The position numbers and the translations under genes were made by a program. Positions 13,701-27,090 of a stretch of DNA of 64,000 nt are shown piece after piece. This stretch comes from Karalla daura. Taxonomy: Eukaryota > Chordata > Actinopteri > Chaetodontiformes > Leiognathidae. The DNA is taken from contig CM055193.1 in NCBI GenBank assembly GCA_029224185.1, positions 9,460,359 through 9,524,358 of the forward strand. Reading direction: 5' to 3'. The notes below the pieces were generated by a model. It ran no database searches. It was given only the letters and a program-made list of their open reading frames with translations, and was not told where the DNA came from. The number at the start of each line of letters is the position of its first letter. Position 1 is the first letter of the stretch.

Positions 13701-14609
13701 GTTGTTGTCTTTAAAATACTGAGGGCAAACAATACAAATGGATTTTTTTTTTTGGCTTGGCCATTCATTAGTGAGTGTCTCCTCTTGGCCTAGTTAAATC
13801 CAGAATGAAAGCCTGACGAGCAGTGACTCCTGAAACGGTGCCAGACAGTGACAAACACCCTGAGGGCTTTTTGGCAGGAAGTCTTAAGATTCTTTGCTCT
13901 TTTTCAGCCAATGACATGAGCGTACCAGGCCTCTGACAGCGATAGCAGCAGGACATGTTGGGAGAGCGCTGCATAATGGGGACCGCAGCTAGGGAGTAGA
14001 AGGCGTATCGCCTACAGGATCCGTGAAAGAAAGCGAATAAACACGATACCGACTATGATCTGATGTCACCTGCAGCTCTTCAGGAGGAAACAAAAGGAGC
14101 CCCGAGTATTGTCAGTTGGCACAGATACCACAGCGATCGCTTCCATTATAAATTACGGCTCCTCAATGGGAAAGGTGTCCAGTGACAGGACGGAGCAGTG
14201 TCTGTCTGCCGTGACAGAAATTCTCATGAAGTGGAAGCAGTTCCTCATAGCGGAGGACACAGAGCTGGCTAAACCTGGAGAATGAGGAAAAATCAAGTAG
14301 TGTCAAACAAGTTCTCCACACAGCGTGATGTTATCAGCGGCTGAACTCGACCTTTTTGTGCTTTGTTAATGTCTGACCGATGACACTGAAATTTATCATA
14401 TTTGCAGGTGTTGTAATAAATAAATGAGTGAAGGCCAATCCTTTCCTTCCTTCCCTTAATTGATCCTGGATAATGTTTATTTGGGCCTATAAAGAGGTTT
14501 GTCACCATGTAAGCAAATAACATAAATCATTTTAATTCTTGATTTTATAGTCACTGATAATCATTTTGGCTCTGGCTCAGACAAGAAGTCTCAAAGTTTG
14601 AATCCAAGT
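7741..14609. other. intergenic, no gene recognised
   Basis: This contains simple repeats (CA-rich at 10580-10660, a C-rich/pyrimidine tract at 12001-12065, A/T runs at 12491-12503 and 13741-13752). Reading frames up to 183 codons exist around 8996-9547 but have no homology or splice support I can recognise. The stretch 8860-9240 is GC-richer and repeat-free. Confidence 0.6.
12001..12065. repeat. C-rich low-complexity tract (G-rich on the minus strand)
   Basis: Runs of C (up to eight) separated by short spacers over about 65 nt, e.g. CGCCCCCCCCGCCCCTCC. The minus strand carries several G3+ runs, a pattern compatible with a G-quadruplex. Confidence 0.75.
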
Positions 14610-14870
14610 CAGACTGAGGGCCTTTCTATGTGGACGCACCTTGTCTTTGGGTATTTTTGTTTCCCCCTCAATGTAAAAAAATGCATTTTTAGGCCAATTA
14701 GAGACTCTGTCTCTATGCATAAGAGTAAGAGTGAATGTAACATTGTCTTGTGATCGACAGACAACCCGTCCAGGATGTCACCCTACTGTTTGTGCACAAG
14801 AATAGGTACCATCAGACCTGCTGCAACACAGCTGGGTACATAGCAGGTAATATGATAGATGATGGTTACA
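14610..14870 (+). repeat. decayed SINE-like repeat, plus orientation
   Basis: It keeps the block order gggcctttctatgtgga, ccaattagagactctgtc, agagtgaatg, and acaacccgtccaggatgtcacc, matching the acctgtccagggtgta block of the better copies at 25395 and 41305. It ends in tagatgatgg. Strongly diverged. Confidence 0.55.
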
Positions 14871-17800
14871 TCTCCAGCAGATATGAATAAACATTCATCC
14901 TCATTTGGACTTGTGTTTCCAGCCACTATGCAAATCTAATTTGAAAAATTAAAAATTTTTCTGCTTATGGCTGTTTTCTTATGGAAATGTTTAAGTCATT
15001 TTTTCTCATTTCTAGGCTGTTTTTGTTGAACATATTGTTCAGTTTAGTTTCAGTCTGCAGTATGACTGGAGCCAAACAGTAAATCTGCAGCCTGTGGTCA
15101 AGGAAAGCTTCACCTCACAGAGGCTACAAGGTGCTGCAAACCTGAGGAGCCCTGCAGGGCTGATGATAGACAGTTTGTTGCTCCGAGTGACCCACCATAC
15201 ACAAGAGCCACGTGAGCCATTGTTAATATACAAATAAAAGGCTAATTATAGCTGTCTTTATAAAAAAAATGTAGATGCTTTCGCTGATGAGGAAGAAAAT
15301 TGGCAAGACCTCCGCAGCTCTTACAAGAAGAAGCTTGGCAGGAGGCAGCTGGAGACGTCCACAGCTGAGCAGCTCACAACAGGTAGGAGCTTGCTGCAGG
15401 TGGCAGGCATCAGCATGAGACATGTTTAGACATCAAATAACCGTGCTGTGGCGTATCAGCCGCATGCTGCCATTGTTAAATCATTAGCAGCCACAGGGTC
15501 AGCGAGGTCCAGGATGATGCACGGTACATTTGTCACGTGTCACTTTCACATTCAGAAACAGAAGCCTGTTGTCCTTAGATGGGGGGGGGGGGGTTTGATC
15601 AAGCGGCCACAGAGTCAGGGGAGAGCAGGATCTGCATCTGCAGCTCATGAAAAATTCACTTCTCCTCTATCGATAATCAGCCAAGAGAAGAATGCATCTC
15701 AGCGGTCTGCATAAAAGAAATTGTCGCCCCCTACAGTCGAGAACAAGCATCAAAGAGTCTGCTGCTGCTGCTGGCTGTCAGAATATTCCATCACAATCAC
15801 TCAGGCAAGAAATAAAAGGGGGGAAAAAAAAGGGTCACAATGTGACAGGCGCGTCCCGCGCTAATGACAGGTTCAACTCGAAGAAAGACAGAGACAAACA
15901 TTACCTCAGAGCTGCCTTGCTGCTGCACAGGCGCTTCAGACCTGCTGCATACACTCCAAAGGCAGCGTCAGTTCACCGAGTCTGTACTGATCTGTCCTGG
16001 GGGAAATTCCTTTCTTCTACTGTCCCTATCTGCAGCAGACTGTAGTTGTCAGCGTAGGGTCAAATGATGATATATTTGTGCGTTTCTACAGTGGAAAAAT
16101 TCCACCATTGTGAACACATGCGAGAGCAGAGAGGTTGAAAGCTCAAGCAGGCGAGACACGTGCACGGCGAAGACGGGTTAAGTGGAGAGCGTGAAGCTCG
16201 GAGGAAATTGACTTGTTTTTGTCGAGGATGAAGAGCAAAACAGAGCGGTCGCTCAGGTTAAAGGCTGTTGTATGTGTGTGTGTTCTTATAAAACCACACA
16301 TTTTATAACACGGAAAAAAGAAGTTCTGCCTTGTGATGTTCAACCAGCCACACCTGGTGCACCTTCTGTGTGCGCTGACACAGTTGGACCAATGGCAGAA
16401 AGTGAAACGGGTAGAATTATCTATCGCTGTTGCTGTAACTGCTTGGATGTACTGTACGGTGTTAGAAAGACTCTGAGGTCCCTCCTTTCACAAGCTGCCT
16501 CAGAGCCAGTCAGGCAGGTTTTCTGTAATTACATGAAAAATGGCTTTAGTCCCTCCAGGGTTTTGGCCACATCTAAGAGACAGAAGAAGTGTCTTTACAT
16601 GCTTATATGTGAGTGTGTGTGTGTGTATGTGAGAATGGAGAAACCCTGACTTACATTTGGCAGAAAAGTGTTCCACGTCTCTCATTTTGTTAACTGTGTA
16701 TTTGATAGCGAAGTGAGAAGAAAGCTCCTGACAAGTTTAATCTGATTCGGCCCGATCGCGCGCAGCAGAGCCAGTAAAGTTTAGAGATCGACATCAGTCA
16801 GTTCTCAATTAACAGATCTGTCAGCGTGGTGGAAAAAGGCCGCTCATATCGTCGCAGTCTGCTTCTAAGCGAAACACCAAACGCCACAGGCATTGAGAAT
16901 CCCTGTGAGGAGAAAAAAAATTGCAAATCGTACAGAATTCCTCCTTAAATCCTGGTGATCAATCAAAACCTTTGGAAAACAAGCCTTGGGCAATGTTTTC
17001 AGGAAAAACCCTGCTGTTTCAGAGCTGCGGAGGAGACGCTGAGGATGAGCGCAGCCCCTTCTTCTCTTCTCTTCTCTCGTGATTAATCGGAGTCGTGTCA
17101 ACAAAATCAATATTGCGTTCCGCCCAAGAAACAAGTTCATTGAAATTCACAATGTCGGCTAACTAGGCTCATCTGCGGCCCAAACAGATGTTGTCTGCGG
17201 TTTGATAGATTTGGGTGAGAGCAGAATCTGTCTGGAGCTCAGAGGCCTGCCAGATGCTTCTGCATCAACACCTCTTTTATCACCTGAAGAGAGTCATCCT
17301 GCCAACTATGACAGTAATTCCATCTGAGAGGGCCACACTGACAGAGGTATCATCCCAGCGTGGATGAGTGGGATCGACTGCGAGCACGTATTTATATTTG
17401 CTGCCGCGCTCTCTGAGAATTCGCCCGGATAGCGAGCGCTGTCGACCGCTGTTTGGACTTCCTGAATTTATGCATTCAATAAAAAGACGAGCGGCGCATT
17501 CCTGCAGAGTTCTGTGCCAACCTGCATAACTGCATTTGCACATGGAAGTCTCTTTTCATGTGCAGGGAAACGGCAATGAAAGGACAACCAGTGACGGCAC
17601 GTTAATCCTCCTGCATTAACACCCAAGACCACAATGATACAACATCGAAACTCAGAAAAAACACAGTCTAGGCCTGACGACTCTCTGGCCTGGGTGAATG
17701 GATGGTGTTACGATAAAACAACTCGTGCCTCATTATAGTCAAATAACAATGATGCATAAAGTGGAGAGAGGGTGCCACGATGCTGCAGTGTGCTTTAGGT

Positions 17801-20800
17801 AGCCCCGGGTGGGGTGTTTAGGTACGTCGTCTTGTGCCTCTTTTATGGGAAGGATAAGTGCACCCGCTCGCTGTGGGAGACTAAAAGATAGATCTGGCAG
17901 CCCCTCATTACATTCACAACTGCTAATTAAATTGTGGTAAACACCTTTGTTTATTCATCATTGTTTATCCTCTCTTTCTCTCGTGAAAACGACAGCGCCG
18001 GCAAGTTTGTTTAAGGCATACCTGTCGTCAGGCGCATGCCGTGACTCCACTTAGCATGTGTTGTGCGTACTGTATCCTGCCTGTTCTTGTGTGCCGGAGC
18101 ATCTTAATTTTCAAGGCTTCGTGATTTGAAACAATGCATGCGATTCAGGCCTGGAAACGGAGGAGGAGCGTCCACAGCGTCTCGCAAAGGTGAGAGCAGC
18201 AGGTAAAAGTCATTTAAAGGCCAAATTTTCTCTGTTGTAACTTAATTGCCAGAGTGCATGTTACAGCAATTCACATGCCACAATAGAAGGTCGTTGTCCT
18301 CAACAGTAATAGATAGACTGCAATAAACCACCATAACAGGACCACCTAGAATCCTTCATTACTTTTGTATTCCTTTGTAAAAAGAAAAAAAAAAGAGAAG
18401 ACCCAAGTCCATTTCTAAAAAGTCTTGCTTCGATGTATTCATAGCTCTCAAATCACATTACACCTCTGATTCATACCTAGTTACAGTATTTTGGAGTCTG
18501 GGTGTGTTTTTTTGCTCACACTGACAGTATTTTGGGGAGTACCGATATCAAATCCCCTTTGACGTTTTCCTTTGAGAGCAACATTCCTCAGCACGGTCCG
18601 CAACTGGATGACGATCGCACATTGAAGAGGGGAAAATGCCTTTTGTAATAACAAACACTTGAAGCCAGCTCATTACTGGGGTGACATTGTTTCTTCTGAG
18701 GCATGCCTCAACTCCTCTCCCTCATCATTAGACAACTCTGCCCATTGCTCACGCACAGAAAATTTATTACACTCACTCAAATCCGATCCACGTAGGCAGT
18801 ATGCATTCCATAGCAGGTTGGCCGTGAGAGCAGAGCACTGTGTGTGGAATACCTGGTGCCAGCTGATGAAAAGTCAGGTGTGAGGCCAAACCTCCAGTGC
18901 TTTGCACGACCAAAAGGCCTTTTGTAGCTCAATTCATGTGAGGGCACATGAAGAAGTGTTGGTTACTGTGAGACTTTTGTTTCTCATGAGAGCACTTTTT
19001 GACTATTTGTGCTAGTGAGATAATCGCTAAAATCACTATGCAGATATACTCCAGAGTTCTGATGTATAATGTATATATTGTTAACAATGTTCACTGCCAT
19101 ACAGAAGTTCAGTGTATCAGCATTATATTATATTATAGCTCGGAAAGCACAGTTGACGTTGATGAGTATTATGAATGAAGTTTGGATCGATCCAGAAAAG
19201 TAGAAACTAACAGTTTTAATCATCTGTTCCATAGTAATGCTATGACTATCCAGTCTAAATAATGCATGATTGATTAGAACTACTTCTCCTTCTCCTTATG
19301 TACACAACACATTCACACACTTGTATAATATATATACTTATATATATATAAATTAAATAACTTATTCCATTTTATCTTGAGCATTTCAGAACACATGGAG
19401 CTTATTAACAAAGTATTTGTGTCATTATCGAAATCTGGTAGTACTGCTCACCACTATGGGTTATACTGTTACTTTGACAGGTTGTCGATCAACGTATTGC
19501 ACAGGCACAAAAACTGGTCATCAAAGGGACGTCCTGTTCAGATGATGGATGTCTTTGTCATGATCATTTAATTAATTAATTTGTCCAATATCAGGCAAAT
19601 CGCAAGCTAGGAGCAAACCCAGGGGATGAGAAACAGAAGAGAGAGGCTCTCAGTTACAAACAAATTCTCATGGAAATTCATTCAATAATTGTGAAAAAAA
19701 AATGCCACGAGCGTGACTAAATGCATTAATTCAAGTAGCTTCATCTGTATTTGTTTATATCGCTGGTGTGGCAGCGTCCATACTTTGCTGATCTTGTCAT
19801 CTCTGCTTTGGAATCACTCATTTGCAATCTAAATGAGTTGTCTCCAGAAGCTTCAGTTGTTTGCATAACCAATCTGATCGGGAGGGAGCGTGACTGGGTG
19901 TGGACTGGGAAACGCTCTCGCCTCAGGACCTCGGGGCTCCTACTGTGCACAAAGTGCAGAGCAGAGAAAACACGCAGCTCTCCCGCCATTTTCTGTGCGC
20001 TCCTGCATGTCGTGTTTGTCACATTTAGCCGCCTTTGAAGTTTTGATTAGGGTCTGCAGGACAAATCACAACAAACCCAGTTGTTTCAGACCACTGAGTT
20101 CTGCATTCTCATCGTGCATCTTTGAAATCATTTTGAGTCATCAGCTCCTGTGGGAACAAGTCTGAAGATAACCCATTCAGGAAGCCCATATTAGAGTCAA
20201 TGAGGCAGAGTGGAGAGAAAACACAGAAAACACAGCCCTGCAGGTAAAAATACTTATGTGAAGAGGAAGCTGGAAGCTGGTTGAATAGACTGGGGAATGA
20301 GGGGAAAAAGGCCACGTTGTTAAATGCCAACAGAACAGGAAGAAAGTGCATAATTTTATGTCACTGCATCAGGAACACAGCTTGGCCAGCGGGTTAGGCA
20401 AGAGCTGTCCAAGATGAAATGTTAACGCACGTCTTTTGTCATCCAGACCAAGCAGAACTTCCTGTGTCAACAGTGGTGTATCTCCCTGAGCTGTTGGGTG
20501 GATTTATCTCATATAACAAGGTCACTTGATTTGTATAGCGAGAACAATAAACAAAATGTTTCCGGAAGTAAAACTTCAAAGCTAAACTGAGATCAACTTA
20601 CAGTAGATAGTCACAGTTGTATATAAAGGTTTTGATTCTCAGGATCCTGACAGGGCCACCCAACTCTCCTCATCACCAAACAAATGTCATCACGGTAGAT
20701 AAGAACAGAGCCAAAGCAAATAGGTTAGCGTCACAGCCTCACCGTTCTTTTCATTTCAGCGTTTTTCTTTCGGATGCAAAGCGTCTCGCGGAACAGGGTT

Positions 20801-23311
20801 CTTACTCATTCACAAACTCTAACAAGAGAGAGATGTTTGGTCTTCGTCAGATCTGCTGATGTCAGTCAGCACCCTGCCATAAATAAGGGACATTATGGCA
20901 GCAGTTCAGAGCTGCTGATATACACACGTATTGTGGGATATACAAAATGTGTTTTGTTTTCATGCATTGAACCATTAATATGAAGCTACAGGCATCTTAC
21001 CTGCAGGACAAAATGGTGGTTCACAGCTAGTCCAAAGGTTAAATAAATAAACAAACAAACAAACAAACAGGGCACAGTCACTTCCTGGAAACACCTCATA
21101 GTGACAATATACTGGGAAATGGTTGCCTCCAGCCAAGACTCTGCTAACTCTTGGCAGGAAAATATTCAAAAGTGACTCCACCAATCTTCAAGCCAAGGCA
21201 AAATAAAAGAGCAAAGAAAATGGAGGCTGGTTGGAGCCAAATAAAGTCTGAACACTGTAGAACACAAGTAGCAATACAACATTCACAACAGTCTGCAAAA
21301 TTGTGCGATACTGTATACCAGTTTAGTATAATTTAACAGCGTCAACATGGTTACCTTAGAAATTTTGAAGCAGTGTCTTGTGGCCATTTGAGGAACTGCA
21401 ATTTGGAAACATTTGCACCACCTGTAGGCAAGGAGTGGAAGTGCAGCTTTGCTGCTCTTAATGTGTATGTTTATAATTATGCTACCAATTCGCAAAACAC
21501 ACTGTTGCAATAACAGCAAGCTGAAAATTAACTCTGAAAATTCAAAGACAAACAAAATGTTATTCTGATATTTTCGGACGTATTTTATAGCATTCCTCTC
21601 TTTCTATTCCAAGTATATCATTCATCTTTTCGTTTCAGGCTGATTCCATTGTAGATCTAGTGTGGCTGCCTGACCAGACCGTAATAACTGAAAAATACAA
21701 GTTAAAATGGAAATAATTTCCATAGAATTAGCAAATACGTAATTCAACGATCCAAGTATTTTGATCTGTAATCTGAATCTTGCATGATCTTTTTCTAAGA
21801 TTTGGGAGGAAACCATACCCAGCAAGTCTAAAAGCTGCAGGTATGAAGCACTTGACGCACAAGTAGTGCAGTCTGCAGGTGAACACTACTACTGCTTATA
21901 TTTTTTTAATCTAAGATGATGCAGGTTTGTGTGTATCTGCTGGTCCGGAGCTGCAGGTCTGAGGCTCAGAGATACAGGTTGAGCCAATCTTTTTCAGGCA
22001 TATTATTCTATATTCTGTCAGCTTGTAATGTTAACTAAAGCAAGCCACATTCTTAAATTGTAAATATGTATAAATATTGATATGTATAGTGATAACCTAG
22101 ACCTTTTGTTTAGCTGTGTACCAGTGCAAAATTCATATAATTTCAGTTAAAGTAAAAACTTTTGTTTGAGTTTTTTTTTTTTGCTTGTCCAGGCAATCTC
22201 TTGTTTGGCAATTGCAATGTTAATCTTATAAGTATGACTCCTGGTGTTGTCAGGGGTCGCAACAGATATGCATCTACAGACTCTGGTCACAGTGCACGGC
22301 TTCATTTCCACTGAATTGTTGGCTCAGAGCTGCCCTCTGTGTGCATACCTGTGCTTGTGCATGAATCTCTGTATGACGTGTGTCTCCAGCTCTTTGTGCA
22401 TTTGTTGTTTTCCTGCACCAAGACATGCAAACAGCGTAGCAGACGTGTACAATTACTGCCAAGGTCTTTTGTTTTACTACACAACGTTCTGCTATATGCA
22501 AACATGCCATGCGTGCAGTTTAGAGTGTGCCTTCATTTCCTGCCAAAAGAGATGTTCGGACCTGAGCTCGGTCCTGAACTACATCTGCTCTTATCTTCAA
22601 TCTCTAACAACACGTGCATGCCCTCCCCTGTAGCATCTGAAACTTCAAGAAGTCAGCATTAAAGGTAAATTTCCAGAATGGTCACATGACTTCTACCCTT
22701 TCATAGTCATGATTTTGATCAAGGGATGCCTCCTGCTCATCTCTGATCAACTAAGTGCATAAAAAAAGATGAGACTTTTAAATCAGGCAGAAAGGAATGC
22801 ACATTTACTCTCGGTTCGCCTTGGGGCTTTGGTCTGCACCAAACATGTTTTTTGAGTATAGAAAAGAAGACTAATAGCACCTAGTGGCAGCTTCCCACAT
22901 GCATACAACTGTATCATAAAATGCCATTATGGCACACCTCCAAGTTTCCCTCTAAAACATCTTTACATTTGTATGGTATTGTCTAGAAATGTAAATAATC
23001 CAAATGGTAATGTCTGCAATGTGCTGAAAATGTACTGAACAAAATGTCCTCATTTACCTTGCAACTAGTCTGTTTGTATCTGTAGCTGGGGAGGAAATTA
23101 GGTGAAGAGGACAACATACTTGCATCTTAATTTACTTTGCAATTTCTGTAATGCTATTGTCATGAATTACCCCATAATTAGTTATTCTTTATGAAGATTT
23201 GATGCTAATCTCACAAAATACTGATTGTCTTTTCTGGGGCTGACTTTATAATCCTATAATGAAACTGTCCTTTAATTTTAAAGTCAGAAGACATACTGTC
23301 ATTCCCTTGTT

Positions 23312-23321
23312 TTGTGTGTAT

Positions 23322-23352
<31 letters not shown>

Positions 23353-23360
23353 AGTGTGTA
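23312..23360. repeat. (GT)n microsatellite, interrupted
   Basis: GT-rich array with a few CG and AT interruptions and a pure core of about 22 nt. Confidence 0.9.
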
Positions 23361-24689
23361 TGAGAACACATGGATGCAAGTGTAGGCATGAGTGTGTCTG
23401 TACACTTTCACCAACTTAACATGTTTGCCTGCTGTTGCTTCTGCTTCTGCTGTGCTCTTTGCTTTTTCCTGTGTGAATTTCCAAACTCAGCCAGGGAGAT
23501 GGTTGCAAATTATATCAGAGGTACTTCACACGGCCTCTTCTGGTTAGTTCAGCCCGAACCACAACGTTCACAGTTCAATAGATCCTCTCGCAAAAAGCCA
23601 CATGTGAGATAGAGGCGGCACGCAACCCTCTCGGCACTGTCACTGTTTTAATGAGCCCTCTAACTTTAAGCTTCCCGGCGGCGGAAAAAAGAGAATCTAA
23701 TGAAAGACTACCTTAATGAAACAATGACTAAAGTTTTTAAATTGCGAATTCCCTCTCTCATTAAAGATTCTTAACATAAGATCCATTTCCCAAGCAATCT
23801 GATTCATCAGCTACAAAAACCATGCCAAAGCAAAGGGGGATTTCTCGGCATCACACACAAAGGCAATTAAAACGCACCGTGCCCATGGGAATAATTGGAA
23901 TATTGAAAATAACAGGGATACAACTTAATATGTTGTGTGTTTTCTTGTGCTCTTAGCGCCGGATCAATGATACTACCTCTAAATGAGCAAAAGCCCCGAT
24001 GACAAAGGTTGAAAAGCTTCCTCAGCTTAGCCTTAACCTTAATAGTGGCACTGTGGGGACACCTAACATAGAATTAAATGCAATTATGAAAAAATGTTTC
24101 CAACCCAAGAGGTGCCTGTGAGAGGGAAACCAGAGAAGCTGTATTCATTTCACACAGCCCCCGGGTGCTGAGAGGATACAGCAGTCCTTTTCATATTGGC
24201 AGCTGTTTGATCAGACTAACAGCGCTCCTTAGCCGTACCGTAGCTGCAGGTCTGATCTAAACTCCTCATCAGAGTCAAAGGAGACACCGCGTCTCCAATG
24301 CACTCCAGGCACTTTCCATAAACACAGCTGAATTATTCCTTTGAGCGCTCTTTTTCGCTTGATACTGGCCTCGGTTTTCCCTCTCAGAAACGGGCGTCTC
24401 TACAACCCTTTCGACGCGTTTCTCGCAGTCACTGTTACGTATTCCGGGGAAGGGTGTGAAATCTTACAGTGAGGGCATCTGATAGCTTGTAGATCAGCTG
24501 TGGCTGATAGGTTTCTTTGTGCATTGTGGGAAATCACGGGGAAAGTAGAAGCCAGCGAGAGAAGAAAGAATTCACCACAGACACTGACCGTGAATGGAGG
24601 TGTAGTGAGCATGGCCTGTGTGTTGTGTGTTGATTGTGGTTATCAGAACCATTGTAGATGACTGATAACTGAGGTCTAGTGTTGTGTAA

Positions 24690-24762
24690 GTGCGTGTGTC
24701 TGCACACGTGTGTGTGTATGTGCGTGCACACGTGTGTGTGTGTGTGTGCGTGTCCGTGTGTG
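24690..24762. repeat. (GT)n/(CA) mixed microsatellite
   Basis: Alternating purine-pyrimidine sequence with GTGTGT and GCACACGTGTG segments, which includes short self-complementary ACACGTGT words. Confidence 0.85.
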
Positions 24763-25394
24763 CCTGTGCGATCTGAGTGACTGCACAACAAAGAGTCTGA
24801 ATGGATTTAGTCAAAGCTCAAACACTGATGCGGCTGCATTCCGGGAGGTTTATGATGTGAAACACCAAAGGAAAGGAAACAATGATCACATTCATGAGAT
24901 GTCATTTTCTTCCACTTTTATCTGAGGAATTTGTTGAGTTTTTTTTCCTCCTTTTTTTTCGTAACGTAATGTGTCCACCTTTTCCAAAATGGAGCTCTGT
25001 TAGAAGGCTTTGTTTGAACAAGCTTGACCTCATTTTCACTTAATAAGGTGCAGGTTAGTTGCTTCTACAGCAGCATCTGTCCCTATGTTTCCATGTTCCC
25101 AGATATGTCAGGCCAAGTGCAATGCATATGCATCTGGGCTCATGAATGTACACAGCAGAATGTATGAGATGTTTACCATGATGAAAGTTTGATCGCTCCA
25201 CTCTATATATGATCTTGTTCAAGAAACACTGAGATCCATTTTGTACCTTGTTACTGTATGAAGCAGCCTGTATTTCACCTGACTTTGTACTTTTTGCAGT
25301 GATTGTAAATGACAGTGTCAGAAGCTTTAATTTTCCACTTCTTCCACTGCCCCCCAGTTCTTTCCAGTCTTTCACATTCATCATTTTATTGATT

Positions 25395-25662
25395 GGGCAG
25401 TATGGTGGGTGAGTGGTGAGTGCTTTCATTTCACAACAAAAGGTCCCCAGGTTTGAATAACATGCACACTTGGGCCAATTTCAGACTCTAAATTGCCCCT
25501 AGGTGTGAGTGTGAGAGTGAATGGGTGTGTGTGTGTGTCCCGGAATGGATTGGAGACATGTCCAGGGTGTATCTCCTGCCTTTGCACGATATGTGCTGGA
25601 GATGGGACCCAGTGGACAAGAGCAACACCATTAAGGAACAAAGTGGGTAAGATAATGGATCA
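25395..25662 (+). repeat. SINE-like tRNA-derived repeat, plus orientation, near full length
   Basis: Starts gggcagtatggtgggtgagtggtgagtg (tRNA-like head) with a B-box-like ggtttgaat at 25450, followed by ctaaattgcccctaggtgtg (25489-25508), agagtgaatggg, ggagacatgtccagggtgta (25551-25570) and ends ataatggat. The central part (tgtgtgg to acagtcc) seems deleted relative to other copies. Confidence 0.75.
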
Positions 25663-26787
25663 TTCATCAATTTTTGGTTCAATATCCATCAAAATTAGTG
25701 TAGCTCTAAATGAATGTGCAGGACTCTTATAAAAGCAGAAGGTAATTTGGTGATTTCAGCCAAATAGACACACATTTGTGTGTAAACATTTCTCTCACCA
25801 TTATCCTCCACAACTTAGCACAAGGAGCTGAGCTGCTGCTGACTGAGCTAAAAGTAGAAAACCCCAGTGAAGTCATTTTGTTAAGGTTTTACAAGTCAAA
25901 CACAGACATTCACACAGTATGACAACAGCGCTGATAAGCACTGGAAGGGTAGCAAAAAGAGCAGAAAGAAGAGCAAGGAAGGGCTCTTCTTTGTTTGCTG
26001 TTGAGCACGGTCATTTATGAGTAACTTCAAGGTCTGATGTGCCAGGTACATTAGGTGGTGAGGTGCCAATGTGGTGAGAAAGCACACCTGTAAATTGGAA
26101 ATATGTGGCAGGTGGTGGAGACAGAGGGAGACTAAAGGCAGTTACAGTGACTCAGGAGTTTTAAACACAGATGATGAGTGGGTGCTGGGGCCGCAACCTG
26201 GAGTCCTGCCACCTTTCCACAGGCAAAAATAAATGTTTTGTAGACTAGTTTTAATGTTTTTTTGGCCCATCTCTTATACACTACAAATGATGTAGTTCAA
26301 AATCATGATAAAACAAACAAAACAAGATTTGTGTTTATCTTGTTTTAATCAATAATTTTACTTTCACTTTAGACTATCATGTTTTTTCAAGTGATCTTGT
26401 CAAGTGAAATTAGTTTTGAGTAGCTTCATTCCCATATTTAGCTCAGATTCAGCTATTTTACTGAATTGGAACTTAGCATGAAGAATGGTAGAAAATGAGA
26501 AAATTGATGACAATTTACTGTAAATGTAATCTGAATAAGACGTTCATATTTGTACAGTATGATACGGTACTAGTTGGCCGCGTTCGTCCAGTTCGTCCAC
26601 ATAAACAAAGGCAGACAGAAACTGGTAGCAAACCTTATTTTCCCGTCTAACCACACCTTTTGCCAAAGCGTCTGTTTTATGTTTTGACATTTTGTTTCCT
26701 TACTGAACCGAACTGTGACTTTAAAGCGAAAGCACGTAGCAAACCGTTTAAAAAAAGTAAAGAGAGAAAAACCGTTACGCCCCTACT

Positions 26788-27090
26788 GGTACGCACTGTT
26801 GCAGCTCAACAAGAAATTCACTGGTTCGAATCCCGGTCATGCCGAGGTACGTTTCTACTGTGTGGGGTTTCATATTCTCAGGGTACTTTGGTTACCTCCC
26901 ACAGTCCATAAACAGGCATATTTAGGCTGATTGGTGACTCTTGGTGAACCTAGGTGTGCAAATGGTGTTTGTGCCCTGTGATTCAACTGGTTGCCTGTCC
27001 AGGGTGTTCTCCCAGAACCTGTATGTATATAGAGTGAGAGTTTGTAGGTCCAGGCCTCATTACATCCACTCGAATAAAGATTACGTTTAT
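26788..27090 (+). repeat. SINE-like tRNA-derived repeat, plus orientation
   Basis: Contains a good B box (ggttcgaatcccggtcatgc at 26823), ctgtgtggggtttcatattctc, ctcccacagtccataaacagg, attggtgactcttgg, cctaggtgtg, and ctgtccagggtgtt. It matches the same block order as the 25395 copy but retains the central part. Confidence 0.75.

Larger units (their letters stand above)
14871..25390. other. intergenic, no gene recognised
   Basis: A long AT-rich stretch with a 14-G run at 15580-15593, AT-alternating sequence at 19325-19352, an AAAC/AAAT array at 21041-21069, and GT-rich microsatellites near 23312-23360 and 24690-24762. Cys-rich frames near 22244-22662 show no known domain. The 23690-24260 and 17780-18000 parts are repeat-free and rich in AATTA/TTAAT words, so they could be conserved non-coding elements, but this cannot be tested from one sequence. 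Confidence 0.55.

Noticed and set aside
22244..22662. Cys-rich frames of about 110-130 codons
   Set aside because: The cysteines come from TGT/TGC-rich low-complexity DNA. There is no known spacing pattern, signal peptide context or exon structure.
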